From Phoronis australis (lineage: Eukaryota; Phoronida; Phoronidae), in NCBI GenBank assembly GCA_002633005.1, contig NMRA01000279.1, positions 133,233-197,232 on the forward strand: a stretch of 64,000 nucleotides of DNA. Direction: 5' to 3'. The number at the start of each line of letters is the position of its first letter. Position 1 is the first letter of the stretch. Below, in pieces: positions 1 through 13,950 of this stretch. Position numbers and translations under genes: made by a program. Below the pieces are notes generated by a model. The model did not search any database, had not been told where the DNA came from, and saw nothing but the letters and a program-made list of their open reading frames with translations.

Positions 1-837
1 TGACTTAGTGACAAAACTTAAACAGTATTATAAGAGACAATTGGTGATTTCACAAGTTCACAAATTCGCAGTAGTCTGAGGGAACTTAGTTGAGTCCCTA
101 TTTGGGACTGTTTCGAGCAACCGAGCACTGGGGTCTGTCTCGTGAAAAGTGACATACGGCTTGAGACAGAAATTTGGTCTTACATTCCACATAACTTTCT
201 CACTTTAGATAAGAATAAAGTATCTGAGAATATACACTTATCAGTTACTTACTAAATTCATGGGTTTTTTCCAGGTTGTGGCGCCGTAATAATTTCATGG
301 CTAAATTTTATTTGCCAATTGTTACTTGAGAGGGTAAGACAAAGTTGTGTCTTAAGTCGCATTTGTCAGTAGCTTTAAATGTTATGATTTTTCATGTCGT
401 GTCAGTGTGAATTAATTTTAATCTTTAATAACTGCTTCGGTGAATTAATTTTCCAGAATTGTATTTTAGCTGAAGATGAGCATTGATAGAATTTAAAATT
501 GATGGAACGATAGATGTAGGAAATGGTTGAACTGTCCTTAGCCAACCTTGGAAAATCAATTGGCAAACCATTGCCGATTTATTTATCTGCGTCGCATAAT
601 GAGGCTCGGTTAAACAAGGGATTCTGTACCTGCTGTTGCATTGTGGCTAAAGGTATATAGAGTTGTTTAGGTAACATGGTTATTTCTTAGAGACAATCCC
701 ATTTCACACAATAGCAAATATTGTATGTTTTGATTTTATTTTGTAATAGTCGAAAAGAATCGATTCACGAAATAAGGCAAGCTAATTTTCTATGGTTGTA
801 CTGTTGTCATAATGAATCTCATACTATATTGCCAGGC

Positions 838-1150
838 CATTAGGCCCATTGGCGTCTATGCGGAACTGCGCTTATATGCGAAACTTTGGTGCATTCGCCA
901 ATATGCGAGCCCCTTGGATAAAAAAGGCCGCAAAAAAGGCATTATTTTGGATATAGGCCAGTAAGCCTGAAATGTGGTTCATGAAAAACAAGCCAATTTT
1001 TAACAAGGAAACAGGTGTGCTTATGTGCGAATTAATGTACGAGTCTATGCAGGGGACATTACTTGGGCTTGTATGCGAAACCTAGGCGCATGCGAACCAC
1101 TTCGGTAAAAAAGAGGTTGCGAAAAGGAACTATTTCATGGGCCTATTGGT
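838..1150. repeat. Foldback (MITE-like) repeat with two related internal halves
   Basis: The ends carry short inverted copies of ATTAGGCCCAT-type sequence (about 838-850 and 1138-1150). Inside, two related blocks each contain TATGCGAAAC, a GCATTCGCC or GCATGCGAA segment, then GGTAAAAAAG- or GGATAAAAAAGG-type sequence. No open frame is seen. A non-autonomous DNA element is the simplest reading. Confidence 0.4.
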
Positions 1151-1976
1151 GCAACAATACAGTAGGTGATACTTGTGACTTGGAAGTATCTATGAACCCA
1201 CTTTCAGTCACACCTTTTATTTATACCCGTTTCCTATTATGAAAGTTGTCTAAAATTGTTCCTCCGGCTGTCGCATTTCAGGGCTGAACAGGTTGGCCCA
1301 TCACAGTGAGATCAATCCTGGAGACTAATTAACAGTCAGTTCTTTGAAAACCTAGAATTCGCTTCTCATCTGAGAAAGGAACAATTTGAGACTAACTTTG
1401 TAGAAGCAAGTGGTGGAAATCAAAACTTGGCTTGTTGGCCAGAACACTCACTTTAACTAATAAGCCTCTTCACTTTTATCATACTTTGAAGTTTGCCAGT
1501 TTCACCCACTAATGTAGCAATCAATACAACTTTAAAGGATGTGTATTATGTAATAGTAACACATGTTTAGACTCTCTCAACATGAAGCACATATTAAGTA
1601 AAACAGTCATTTGATGGTTTGCTCTCACCACAGGTGGTGATCAGGTCCTGTGTATTAGTTATGTAGGCTCTAATCACAGACTTTCAAAGCACAGTATTTT
1701 AGTTGTTTCTCAAGTGTACCACTGTACTTTAAGTCCAATATACACTCTTGACTACAGGTTGCGCACTGTTTAGTTAAGCATTTGTCTTATTTATGAAGGT
1801 TCTATTTTCTTCCCAATTTTCAGCGACATCTTCAAAAATTTCAAACCAGAGTTAACCTGTTTTCTGTAAAAAAATTAATTTGGACCACTTACGATAATAA
1901 AATTGGTTTTACTACTCAGTCTAGAAGTCATCTCTGGGCTCAGAAAGAAGAACTGATAATTAATTCTACAGACCCA

Positions 1977-2000
1977 AGGTCAAAGGTCAAGCCTTGACCT
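1977..2000 (+). promoter_or_regulatory. AGGTCA DR1 followed by an inverted half-site
   Basis: AGGTCA, one base, AGGTCA is followed six bases later by TGACCT. DR1 elements are bound by RXR heterodimers and HNF4. The site lies in the 3' flank of the bZIP gene, so a role for this gene is speculative. Confidence 0.3.
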
Positions 2001-5000
2001 AAATTTTTTAGCTGGGCCAGTAGAAATAATTCACTGTCAGTCCACAAATTGCAGCTATTTTGACTAAAGAAAAAAGCTGAAATCCCATTCAATAACAGTA
2101 AGTGGTCTCAATCATAACAGGAAGCACTGTAGTTATAATTACAGCGTGCATATTTTCATCCTCTTATTGGCCAATGTGTGTGCAAACAAGTCACTGCTGA
2201 ACTTTATCCCCAAGGTCACTGGTCAATAATTGCCACTTCTAGGCAGACTCTGCTGAATAGGAAAAGATGTGGGGGTTTTTAATAACTCTGTTGATAACCA
2301 AGGCCAATTTATTCTTCATCAACTAGAAGTATTACAAGGAAATGGACAATTACAATGTAACACTAAACCAATTATATGCATCACTCGATCAGCTCTTCAA
2401 TGTACCAACTTTTTCAAGTCTATCAAGGAAAGTCTTCGCAGCAGCAAGTTCCATATATTGTTTCCCAAAATCTTGGTTTCAGCTCATTTTCCAACCGCTC
2501 AGAAAACAAGACTTCAAAATAGCACACATAATTTGTACACCGCTGATCGTTTGCGCTAGGAGATGATCCCTACTCCCCAAGTTAACTCGACTTTCAATAA
2601 TCTTTGAGTGTCAGTCAATTTTTCTTGTGATGGAACAATTAGGAATGACAATCTTTAATTTGGATTAAGTAATCTCACAAGATGTGACTGACAAATGTAA
2701 TGCAAATTTAACAAAGAAAATTTAACTAAAATTCTTTTTACTTCCAGATACACAAAAATGAGCATTTTCAAATTTGGAATCGATAAAACTATTTGCAAGT
2801 AGTGGTTAGAGTTACAGAAATGCTTTCTTCAAGACAAATTAACATGTTTTAACTTTTCAAACACGTCCAACTGACAATATTCTAAATCAGCAGAAATTCA
2901 TTACAAGTAGCACTGAGGAATCACAGGATCACACTCCTAATCACATCACATGACCAACATCACATGACCAACATCACATGATCACAAACACATGGAACCC
3001 AAAGTAGACACCACATCACTACTTTTAAAAAGGTCATAACTCAAAACAATATCGTCTATAAGAGAATGCAACTTTTATCTATTTCAACATTCAGCAATCT
3101 CACAATGCTAAACCATAAACTGACGTGCGTCCATAGTAATTACACAAGAAATCGCGTCTGACAACAAAATTTAGATCATTCCACAATTGTCATGTGCTTG
3201 CATGGAATGAATGCACCAAATAAAAATGCACACACATATGTACCCTTCTACCTCCTAAACCCATGTAACAGTTAATAACAATTTCCTGTTTTGATCTCAA
3301 TATTTTCTTAACAGATTTTGAATAACATCCCATTACAGTATTCAGTCACTCTCTGTTTGGACCACTGAGATAAATAGGAAAAGGACTAGACAATAATAGA
3401 CTAGATAAAAGCTACATGCAGTCATCAATGCTAACCACAAATAAAATACTTGTGGCTCAACACATCCATAGTCACACCTGTCTCATAAACCTTGTACAAC
3501 GAGAAGACTGCATGCAACTTTTAGAGGCAGACAAAATGGATCCTTGTAAAGTATGGAGTTTAAGCACAATTACCTGCACGTATACAGGCACTAGAAAGAA
3601 ATACAGTTGGTACTCGGAGCAACGCAAGATTCAGTTAAAAGAACAATATTGCAGTCCTTGGTCATTATACTTTTCAAGTCCCAGCATTACCAACTTGTGC
3701 CTCCATCTAGTGCCTGGTCGTGGAACCAGTCTAAGTTCAGCCATATTGCTCTTGGTGAAAAAATGTCCACCTTGGTTTTGTCTCTGACAACAACAAAGTG
3801 TGCCGATCCATCCCCAGCCCAGGAATCAACTGTTAACTTGACTGAGGAACACTTTGAGAACTGTAACTGCTTCAATCCGATCCTAAAATACGTTTTGATG
3901 ACAAACTTAACAAAAGTAGAGATTCCATGTTTACCATGTACGTAATGTTGCTTAAACTCCCTTAAAACTTGAGGTAAACCACAACTTCATAACACCGTGT
4001 GCAGTACACAATTCTGTATTAACAGGTATTCTCGTCAACAACACAGAAATTTATTAGATAAATTTGTGTATAATATATATAAAAACATATAACGTATAAT
4101 AATATATCATTTGATTACGTGAGTAGACACACACACAGTAAATAAAACAGATGACTAAGAAACCGTGAAGTAAACAAAGAATCAGTGACTAAAAAGGAGG
4201 TAGGTTAAATGCTGGAAATACAAGAACAATAAATATTCACTTATAAAAGCATGTGAACTTTCATTAAAATTCAATGCCATCAACTCTCTCTGATCTATAT
4301 CACGGGTGGCTATCGAAATACACCGATCTCTTGATGAACCACCGACACTTAAATGACAGACCTAACTTTCTGAATTCAGTCATTGCTGATGGACAGACAC
4401 CTTTATCCAGCCTCCAACCACAACAGTTGACAGAGGAGTTACAACTCGCTTTGAGTCTTCAGTACTTCTGTATTCGACGTTGATCAGGTTATGTTTTAAA
4501 CGCAAAGTTGCCATTTTGTAACTTTTGAATTTTCCTATGCAACTCTTAAGTCCACTATGTAACTTAGTTGATATCTACAGAAACTGTTTGCTTAGAAAAG
4601 GTTTCTAAAAAGTCTAAGAGTTGAACAAGACCATAAGCGGTATACCAAAAGGACAGACAAGAATGAACTGTTGACCGCATTCTCTTCTATAACTCCTTCC
4701 ACAAATCAATGGAAGTTATGTAGAACATCTTTCGATGAGGTCATAACCTGTTTAATTTCTGGCAAGAATCTTCGTTTTGTAACACCTAGCTCATGCTCGT
4801 TTTTCATGAGCAGGACTATATAGGCCAGTTTATGCTGCAACACAACGATTCCGTCTCACTGACCCCTCACAATTGGAAAATTCGCAAGTGAACTATTAAG
4901 TGGCAATGGCAATTGTACAAGACCATTTATGTTAACAACATTGCTCTGGTGGAAGATCAGAAGGCAATGTTTCCAAACTCGCCTATGCAGAAATTATGAC

Positions 5001-6689
5001 AGGTTCATTTAATCCGTCGCCTTTTTAATGAGGAATCAAATGCACAGCTAGCCACTGAACAACAGAAACCATGTGACTGGCCACTCTGAATGGAAATAAG
5101 GATAGAATCTTGCCAAATGTATTCACATAGCAAAAAGCAATTGTGAATTCCTTGCATGGCAAGTAGAGCAGCTATTTTGCATCACTCACTCATTCTGAAT
5201 GGAAGACGCACCATGACCAGTAGCTGGCTGTATTCCACGAAATAACTGGGAAAACAACATTCAACATTTCAGCACTTCAAAGCCTAAAATCAAACTTATG
5301 AGCAAATGTCCGGTCTCACAATTTGAAATTATTTTCAAATGCTAAGTGCATTATATTGTAAAATACTTGACAAAATTCTAATATCATCAAATGAAATAAA
5401 ACCAACAGCAACAACACCCCTAGGCCTGGCTGGCCCCGCCCACAATCCAAGGCCCCGCCCACAATCCATGGGTCCTACAGGGAATGACGGTGCAGCGTCT
5501 TACTTCTCTCCTTGACTGGAAACCATTACAAAAATCCCCAAATACAGTAAGTGAGGTAGTTGATTATGTCGAATATTGATAAAACCTATGCAGGAATTTC
5601 AAAGAAATTCATTAATTGCACAGTTTCTATTGAGGTAGACACTACAGCCTTATTAGTAACAGGAAAGTTAAGTGTTAAATGTACACAATATGTAGTCAAT
5701 CCAACAAAAATATTTCACGACCTTGGTTCAGAAGTTAGAAATGTCACACAAAGTTTAGGAAGATAAATACATACAGAGAGGTAGGTCACTTGAGCAGAGT
5801 TGAAAAAACGGACAAATAAGATCGAATCACATACTTTGAATCATCTGCTTTCTCCAGACGTTCGAAAAGCAACTGGCAACTAAAACCCTTCATACTAAAA
5901 ATTATGCATGACGAAATGCAGTGTATTATCATTGTCCTCGACAATAAACTATACCCAGTGAAAGGAAAAGGAGTTACCCGACTGCATAGCGAGCAGTTTC
6001 AATTAATCTCATTGCAGAATTCGACATGCTCAGATGTCTGCAGTCTGCATTAGGAATTCCTCACTGAAGTTAGTTCTCTGCAAGACCTGTAGATGGCAGT
6101 GCTGGCCTCCTAACAGACTCCAAGTAAGATATCATCACACCTGTTGCTCATTGGCAGATTGTGGTACAGATGCAAACAAAAATGCAAATGACCTGGAAAC
6201 TATCCCTCGCCAGTAATACTAATAACTAACACGCCAGTTGCTGGAGAAAACAGTAAATCAACACTTCTGCACCCTCAGAAACCCGAGAGCAATAACAAGA
6301 AATACTACACAAAACCATATCACCAATGACAAAATTTTCTATATACAAAATGTACAACTGATAATATCGAACGAAAACACCGACCTACACCCAGTATTTC
6401 CAGAACAGCTTTCCACAATGATAACACCAGAGGGAGCTAAAGATCACTCACTGAGGAATTAGTTGTGCAAACACTGGCAATAAGAATGCTACTATTAGAA
6501 CAAATTGATTTTGATTATAAATTTGCATAAAATATTTAAAATATGCGTGTAACGTCAAAACAAATTCTATCCGCCATCTTCCAACCTTGACGGGGCAACC
6601 ATGATTTGTACAATGCTATATGTCTGCAAGGTGTATTTGTGCAAGCTTGACTGAGGTAGAAAACGTGCATTTGCTATCAAAGGTCAAGG

Positions 6690-6985
6690 TCATGGACGTC
6701 TCTTTTGCACCAGCAGTTGTCGAAGGGAGGTGGCCTCCTCGCGCAGAGTGTTCACTTGAGCTTTTAAAATGGCATTCTCCTTTTCCAAGAAACTGGCCCG
6801 GATAGCAATTTCGTCTTCTCTAGCCTTACGCGCATCACGTGACTTCTTGGCGGCCATGTTGTTACGTTTCCGCCTCTCGAAGTACTTGCCATCTTTCTGC
6901 TGCTCTGGTATCGTTTTTTTCTCACTCCTCGGTCGCTTTGGCTGTTGGGTGGCAGCTACTGCTCGGGCTATTGCCGGGGAAGTAC
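6690..6985 (-). CDS. PAR-type bZIP transcription factor, last coding exon with the DNA-binding domain
   Basis: This exon encodes the C-terminal 98 residues and the stop codon (TGA, 6692-6690). It opens after a good acceptor (attgttttcacag) in phase 1. Residues 218-232 (NNMAAKKSRDARKAR) are a classic PAR/C-EBP basic region. The IAIRASFLEKEN stretch that follows is highly characteristic of the HLF, TEF, DBP, Pdp1 and CES-2 family. Leucines at 243, 250, 257 and 264 form perfect zipper heptads. Such proteins bind DNA as dimers at RTTAYGTAAY sites and act in clock output, development or cell-death control; which role applies here is unknown. The FERR sequence before the basic region and the short tail after the zipper look more CES-2-like than vertebrate HLF-like. 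This is the best supported feature of the window. Confidence 0.93.
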
Positions 6986-7528
6986 CTGTGAAAACAATAA
7001 TGTCACGTGACTATTCCAGGTACCAGACAGAACACGGACACAGTGGTGACTGATGATAAAGTTATTCTTCATCTACAGTATTGCAATGAAGTCACAATTT
7101 GTTTTAAAAAAATTTCTATACAAAATCGTAATCTGTTATAAGCTTTATTTTCATTGTGTCAGCTTTGAAAAATGAAGAACTAAATCTCCATTATTTTAGT
7201 GTGAAAAAGGGATTACTGTAACTGAAACACCACATTCCTGGTAACTAATAACAAGTCTTCAGTAATTTTGTACAAAATTATTCTCAAACGCTGTCTTCAA
7301 TAGCTATACAGAAAATCTAAATATTACCAAATGTTTTGGTAACAGGAATCAAATTCTATAAAGTTCAATTTGAGAAATTTGAAATCATAGTAATCTACTT
7401 GTGTGCTGAATATATACGAAGTATTATTCAAGGCGAAATGAACAACAAACGGACGTGCATCTCATAGATGTGAGAACCTCGCAGAAATACAAGATCATGC
7501 ATGCAGGACTTTGTGACATATTGCCATG

Positions 7529-7822
7529 TACAGTAAAAATTCTCCAATTTCTGCCAGTCTCTAGAATTTGGGACACAGAAACTTCGACAACAATTGAATT
7601 TTCCTTATTCTGTAATTCGGGACAACGGCGAGTTTGGCATTCACCATATTTCTCAAATTTTGGACTATATTTTCTCAGTCTAAAGAGTGGGAAATTTTGT
7701 CATCCTGATGATTCTTGAATTTGGATGGCCAGCATTGCCCATTTCTAAAATTTGCAACAAATTCCAATATTGAGGAAAATAATTAATTTTTCACCGCCTC
7801 AAATTAGAGAATTTTCACCGTA
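7529..7822. repeat. MITE with 22-bp inverted ends and TA flanks
   Basis: The left end (7529-7550) and the reverse complement of the right end (7801-7822) agree at 19 of 22 positions, and both outer ends are TA, as in Tc1/mariner-derived elements. The interior has AATTTGGGACA-type segments and no transposase. A related partial copy lies at 28513-28650. Confidence 0.6.
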
Positions 7823-10800
7823 ATGCAAGTGAAGCACCGGAAACGCTGCTAGACTAACTTTGTATTTTAGGAAGTCTGCATCACACGATTGTTTTAGTCA
7901 AAAGATCAAATGTATCTGAATACATCCCGGGAGGATTTCTTAGGTGGAGCTCTTGTTTGATCAATGCTGTGAGCATGTCAACATGTTTCATTGCGATTGA
8001 ATGCAGTTTTCACCAACAACCAGATACAATGAATCTTTAATGACTACCAATAAAGAAGTACCATGATTGAGTACCACAGTGCCCTGACAGTACCACAGAA
8101 CTACACAAAAAAACAATCAAGATTGACATGATACATCTGCCACACAAGGCCACATGGTCATTTTTGTTCCAGGAATGTTTACAGCGCACAATTCATAAAC
8201 ACTATAGTTGCCAAATAATCAAGGCACATGCAGTGTCCACTTATGCTTGCCTGAACCTATAACATGACAGGTGGCGACCCCACGTGGCCGTAGAACCAGT
8301 GACACACACAGACTGTAGGTAACAGAGAACAGACTGACTTGGATCAATAAACAGAGTTTTTATTGGGTGACCCACCTATTTAGTTACATAATTTGTGGCA
8401 ATAGTTATTGGGGACCAAACATTCACACCTCTTTCAGGAAGAGATCACGGGTCAATAATATGGCACTTAGTAGTCCATATCAGCCATAACCATCACTTCA
8501 CATTTTGTTAACACTGTGCACCAACTCCCTTACAGTCTTGGCCGTCAGAACCGTAGAAAAGTGAAAAAATTGCTAAATATCAGGCACTTAACGAATTGCT
8601 GTTTCCCAGGTGTTTGTGATTGCATCTATTAATTCGAAACCAGCCAGAATATCTAATCACCAAGAAATGAATGTACACTTGTCAAATCTGAAATAGCAAA
8701 AAGTCATCTTCCCAACAAATCTCTAAGCACCCAGTATTTATGGGATAACCCGTGATTTATTAGTATTTCATTATTCAAATGTCCAGCAAAATCTGATGTG
8801 GTTGAACAAATCTCTTATTTATTCTCAACTTTCTATACACGCATATTTTTGGAATCTTGAATTGGTTGTATTTACAGCAACTGTAAAGCAAGCACTTCAG
8901 CCCAAGGAAAAGGGATTTCCATTTACTTGGAACTTCTCCAACTTGAAAAAATGACATGGATTGATGCTCCTCATGGCTTGTGATAATATGAGAAAGGGCC
9001 TTCGCAAATGCATGAAAACAGTACACCACATGAACTTTTAAGTTGCAGAGGGAGACCAACCCATACTTTCCTTCCTAGATGAAAATTATGACAGGAAATC
9101 TTAGGAACAAAATTTGAAATTTACTGAAAGGATAATGCCCAGAACTCGGGTTTCTAGCTTAAAATCGCCTCACGTGATATTCAGTACATGCCAAAGGCAT
9201 TCAGACAAAATGGCCATGAATTCCTATCATGACGACTGGAAACAAAGTCAACGACATAGCTGTCTCACATCCTGATCTTCATCACCGCGAATGAAAGGGA
9301 ATTTACAGATTCAATAAGGTGGAAACACTACTCTGTCATTAACAATTTGCTGCAATGTCACTCCTGAGTTCATTCACAATCATTTCAGCTGCGAAGGGTA
9401 TTAGCCGTCAGAGAGATGGTGTTTTGCCTTGATTATATTTTTGGCGTGTACCGCTACAAAATTAGACGTGTAATTTGCATCTAACGCTGAAAACAAAAGT
9501 GATGCAGGTACTCTACTTTATTACGGCATAACATTGGGAAATATGGTGGTGAAGTAATGAGCGCCCACATATACCTATAGCCTACCAGCAGCCATATATT
9601 TAGAGCCATTGAGGAACACCAGGTCTATGAATAAATCAGAATTGCATAACCATCAGTAACAGGGGGAATAACCTTCTAACTGAATATCCAATGAAGCCAG
9701 CTGGATGTCTGCAATAGCACATCACTGTAATGTAAAATTCTCAACAGCTACATAAGTTCCTAAAAGCTTCTCCATTTTGCCAATCCACAAGTGAAATCGA
9801 TGTAAATTAGACTGTTCACAAATTAGGGTACACAGATTTGCTCAGCCCCACAAAAAGATGGCAGGTGATGAACGCGTTGCACAGAGAGGTATATATATGT
9901 AGGATGTGACTGTATTCAAAGTTCAAGGGCCCACTAAACAGATAGTTGCAGTATTTGACTGATTACATAACAAGCAGTGAAGGCAGACAACTTCCCTCAG
10001 CATCAATGCACCATCTCAGACCAAAGGATAGACAGTGTTACATAATAATAGCTGAGATACAGGGAGATGATCCCTCTACACCAACTTATGCCCTGTTCAC
10101 ACCAATGTGGTTATGACTTTCACAACTGAAAAGGTCTGAATGTTTTGTAAAACCGGTTTAAAAGTCGTAGCTGTAGCACAGTGTGCAAGTGGTTTAGTGA
10201 TAGGTTACGGCTGTTACAATTGGTGAGAAAACGATAGTAGCAAAAGTTGCAACTCAGTAAGAGGCACTGTTGTCAAATTTCATCAGAAACGGTCACGGGG
10301 GCACTATCTGGGGTTAAGATAGCACTGAAGACTAAGACTAAACCACAAACTACTCTATTTCAACAGTTTTAAGTGTGATGTGAACAACTATTGCATAACA
10401 GTTGCAATACTAGGTAGAGTTACAGCCTAGTAGCTTACCTGAGCACAGCTTATAAAGCTGTGTCATATACTGACAATAGAGCAGGGATATTCTTGACCAA
10501 GTTCGAACAGGTGCCCTTTGGGCGCACCTGGTGATAAAAAGTGTGCCATTTTTCAAAAAGCTGTGCCCAGCAGACTTAGTGTAATTAAAGTAGTAATATA
10601 TGAAACAAACCGCAAGGGCAATCGAAACAAGAATACAGTCATGTTCAGGTATAAGTTGCATTTTTATTTTAAAATTTCATATAATAAGGCAATCTGACAT
10701 AGACTTCAAACAGACTGTTCAGCTGTGGCGGAGTAAAAATACACTGACTATAAGTTGACTAGAATTTTGCATTTTTGGAAGTGTTGCATTTTAAAAGAAG

Positions 10801-12270
10801 CGCCTGCGGGGTGCACTGCTGCAATGTACTTGTGCCTTTTTATTTTTTATGAGCTAAGGAAGGGGGGGGGCAACAACAATTTTCAAAAGGAATAATCGTT
10901 TGTGTGTACCTTACAACCCGCATGTTCAGATCAGTCTCGGGAAAATTCCTCAAAAGCAAGTCATGTGCATCAAAGAAGGACAACTGCACGATTTCATCCA
11001 GGATTTCAAAATTTAGCGTTCAAAATGGGTTACAAATTTCTCAGGGCATACATGACCAATGACATGTCTCTGCGCTTTCGAGACCCCCTTGTTCAGATGC
11101 ACAAGCCCACCTTACTATTGATAAACAGCACAAGTTGACTTTAGGGCAATAACAGGCATGATTGTTAAAACCATACGTAAAGACACGTTTCAAAAACGGC
11201 CACCGTGCGAGAATAACTGAAACATGACATCGGAAAGGCTCCAGGAGGATATTACTCCATGTTAGAAAAAAAACAATTCTTATTTTCAACATAAGAATCA
11301 TCGGGTGCTCATTCAATTTCAACTTCATTTCAATTTTAATTCTATTTGACTGTTTAAAAGTTTTGACCTGTTGGTTTATTTGAACAATTGAAAAAGAATG
11401 CCAGAAGTAAGATACCCTTGCATAATCAGAATACTTCGGTTACAGAAACATTCTTGACACAAACATGAGCAATGCAAAATTAAAAGTTAAGGGACCCCAA
11501 CCATGACCAGAAAACTCTAAACTCTAAATAGTCACGCGTCCTTTGTTTCGACAGCAGTGACTCTACACTGTTGGCACCAGGACTTATATGGCAGACAGCA
11601 TGACATCACTTGATCAAATTGGACAGAGGTCAGAGGGTTTGAGGAATTTGACCACTGGTCAATAAACGGTCATACTCTCTCAAAACAGCACAACATTTGC
11701 ACACAGTGTGCAACAGAAACAAGGCAGTGGTCAGGGATAGGTCATATTCTATAACTGCTATTGGTCTAGTCTATTGACCAAGGAGTAACAGAAGCAGGCT
11801 TTGACAAAAGGCACAAAGAGTAATGCCCAGGGCCTGTTAGTGACCAGACAGTCCGCTCATTTACTTTCTACACTAAAGCTTGATGTGGAAAAATGAGATT
11901 ACTTTATAACTACAACAGTCAACTACAACAGTTGGTCATCAACTCAGCTATACCATTTCAGAAAATAAATAATTGAATAATTAGTTCAAAGAATAAGAAA
12001 CCAAAACTTCTGATTTAGATCACTTCACCACCATCATTCACCTCGCTCTTTCCTAATTTCTGCGCCTTGTCCATTCATTATAGCTTGAGACCGTGGCTGA
12101 GTCCGTACATGCACCAATCTTGTGAAGGAAGCTGGCATGATCACGTGCCTTGCTTGAAACACATGTTTGTATCTCATGAAGTTTTGCGTGATTTTACATT
12201 TCGAAAAGTTCCTGCATCTACGGAACGAGCGCTTGGTTCAATTAAATAAAATATCCTGATGTGACAACAC

Positions 12271-12404
12271 GAGTTCAGTGAATAAAGCCAGAAAAGCAAG
12301 ACTTCGCGAGACTAAGCGAGATATCGCTGTGTTTTTTAAATGAGAGCACATGATTTTGGCTAGATTTTTCTCGCTGCGAGACAGTTATTGAATTCCCTAG
12401 CCCC
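12271..12404. repeat. MITE family 'GGGTAGAG', copy 1
   Basis: It shares AAAAGCAAGACTTCGCGAG, a GCGAGATATCG block, AAATGAGAGCA and GATTTTGGCTAGATTTTTC with the copies at 13.8, 53.8 and (inverted) 54.4 kb. The terminal inverted repeats are eroded in this copy. Confidence 0.6.
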
Positions 12405-13808
12405 GAGCAATAACAAACTCAGTTCAACCAAAACACAGAAATTACCTCTAATAGTCTGAAACAAGTTGAGACAAGTTTTGTAATGCTATGTGATTAAAAG
12501 TGCAAGTTATTTTTGACAGAATTCAGATCTAAAGCAGCTTAAACATTCAATAACCATTCCTAGTGCCTAAAAAGTAAGCTTGTGTGGTTTTAAAAAAATC
12601 AATCATCTTTCCAGAGATTATTATTGCAAATATTCGATTTAATGCTGTGAACATTTGTATCACAATTTTGTCGTGAAAATAACCTTCACTTCACCAACCT
12701 GTGATCTTATATTACTGGTGACTGCGCTCGTTACTAACTTTTTCATGTCGAATATCAATAAAGTGTTTTGAGGGTGCAATCGCGAACACCAAAATGTTGA
12801 AATCATAGTGCCCTTTACACTTACTAAGTTGACACGGATCAGCTGACAGGGAACAAGTCGTTTTAGTGTGTAAACGGACTGACACAGCAAATTGACACCG
12901 CAGTGACAAATTTTTGCCACCCGTTTGTGTGTGAGATAGAGTAATTTGCGCCCGAACATCTTGCGCTGTGTCAATTATAAGTCTAAACGCAAATCTGGAG
13001 TAAGGCAGAAAGGATCATCTCTACTGCGCTTGTGCAATGACCTACATACGGGTTCGTTGTCTCTGCAACTCTCGTCATTTGTAAGCCTACGCATGTACGA
13101 TCCAGTCATACAAATTGCCAAAATACTTTTAAAAGATTGATCATGTTGGAGACTTCGGTAGTTTTCTCAGGTTCTTATTTTTGTCATCTGTGTTATGCGC
13201 TGGTTTGGACTTCAATGTTCTAGAGATACGGTAAACTTTACTTACATTCAAACGAAAATAGTGGCTAAAATTGTCATTTTATTAATTTTTCACTGAATGG
13301 CCAAAAATGTTCCTTGCTGACAGCTGTACTACTATATAGTAAAATTTTCTTGTTTACTTTTGTTGAAAATTATAATAAAACAAAATTTTACTCTTCTGTC
13401 ATATGGTCTTCCAATTAGAGAAAACATTAATCTAAAGATACTTTGCTAAATTTGACCAATCTTGGTCAAACATATCCCGTTACCTCATTTGATGACTTTT
13501 TGAGGTTGAATTTCAGCTGACTTATCTTTGACTGAACAATGAATTTTGATGCATTTTCACAAAAAGTTGTTTAACGCCACATTCACTCTCCCAGCCACAC
13601 AAGTTGAAACTATTTGTCTAGCTAATGATTTCCGAAGTAGAAAACCCCCCAACATAACTGCAAGGAGTCCAGGCTCAACACCGCACAACATAACATGACA
13701 TTATCCAATATCCAATATATCATCTTTAGTGCACCAAGGGGTCAGCCTTTCTTGTACTCTAGTCACTCCTCCCAGCCATATAAGATACCCCTGGCCAGCA
13801 TTATACCT

Positions 13809-13950
13809 GGGTAGAGTTAACGAACGCTAGTACCTCACAAGAAAGGCAAGATCTCGCGAGATTCCGCATGATATCGCCACTTAATTTCAATGAGAGTGCT
13901 TGATTTTGGCTAGATTATTCTCATCGTGTTACAACTTTTGCACTCTACCC
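13809..13950. repeat. MITE family 'GGGTAGAG', copy 2
   Basis: This copy is bounded by GGGTAGAGTT and its inverted partner CACTCTACCC. The interior matches the family: AAGGCAAGATCTCGCGAG, ATATCGCC, AATGAGAGTGC and GATTTTGGCTAGATTATTC. It has no coding capacity. Confidence 0.65.

Larger units (their letters stand above)
1..6689. other. 3' flank and probable 3' UTR of the bZIP gene; otherwise no gene recognised
   Basis: Immediately below the stop codon on the minus strand lies sequence that should be 3' UTR. ATTAAA signals on the minus strand occur near 5.01-5.03 kb, and an AATAAA near 4.05 kb. I cannot tell which is used. Open frames here (for example 2269-2559, 3416-3787 and 3607-3945) are short, overlapping and of random composition, and I assign none. 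Small features inside are the foldback repeat at 0.84-1.15 kb, a threefold 14-bp repeat of CATCACATGACCAA near 2.94-2.99 kb, and a duplicated GGCCCCGCCCACAATCC near 5.43-5.48 kb. Confidence 0.5.

Noticed and set aside
6560-6585. AAGATGGCGG on the minus strand below the bZIP stop codon, as a possible new gene start
   Set aside because: The frame closes after 13 codons, and the position is most simply 3' UTR.
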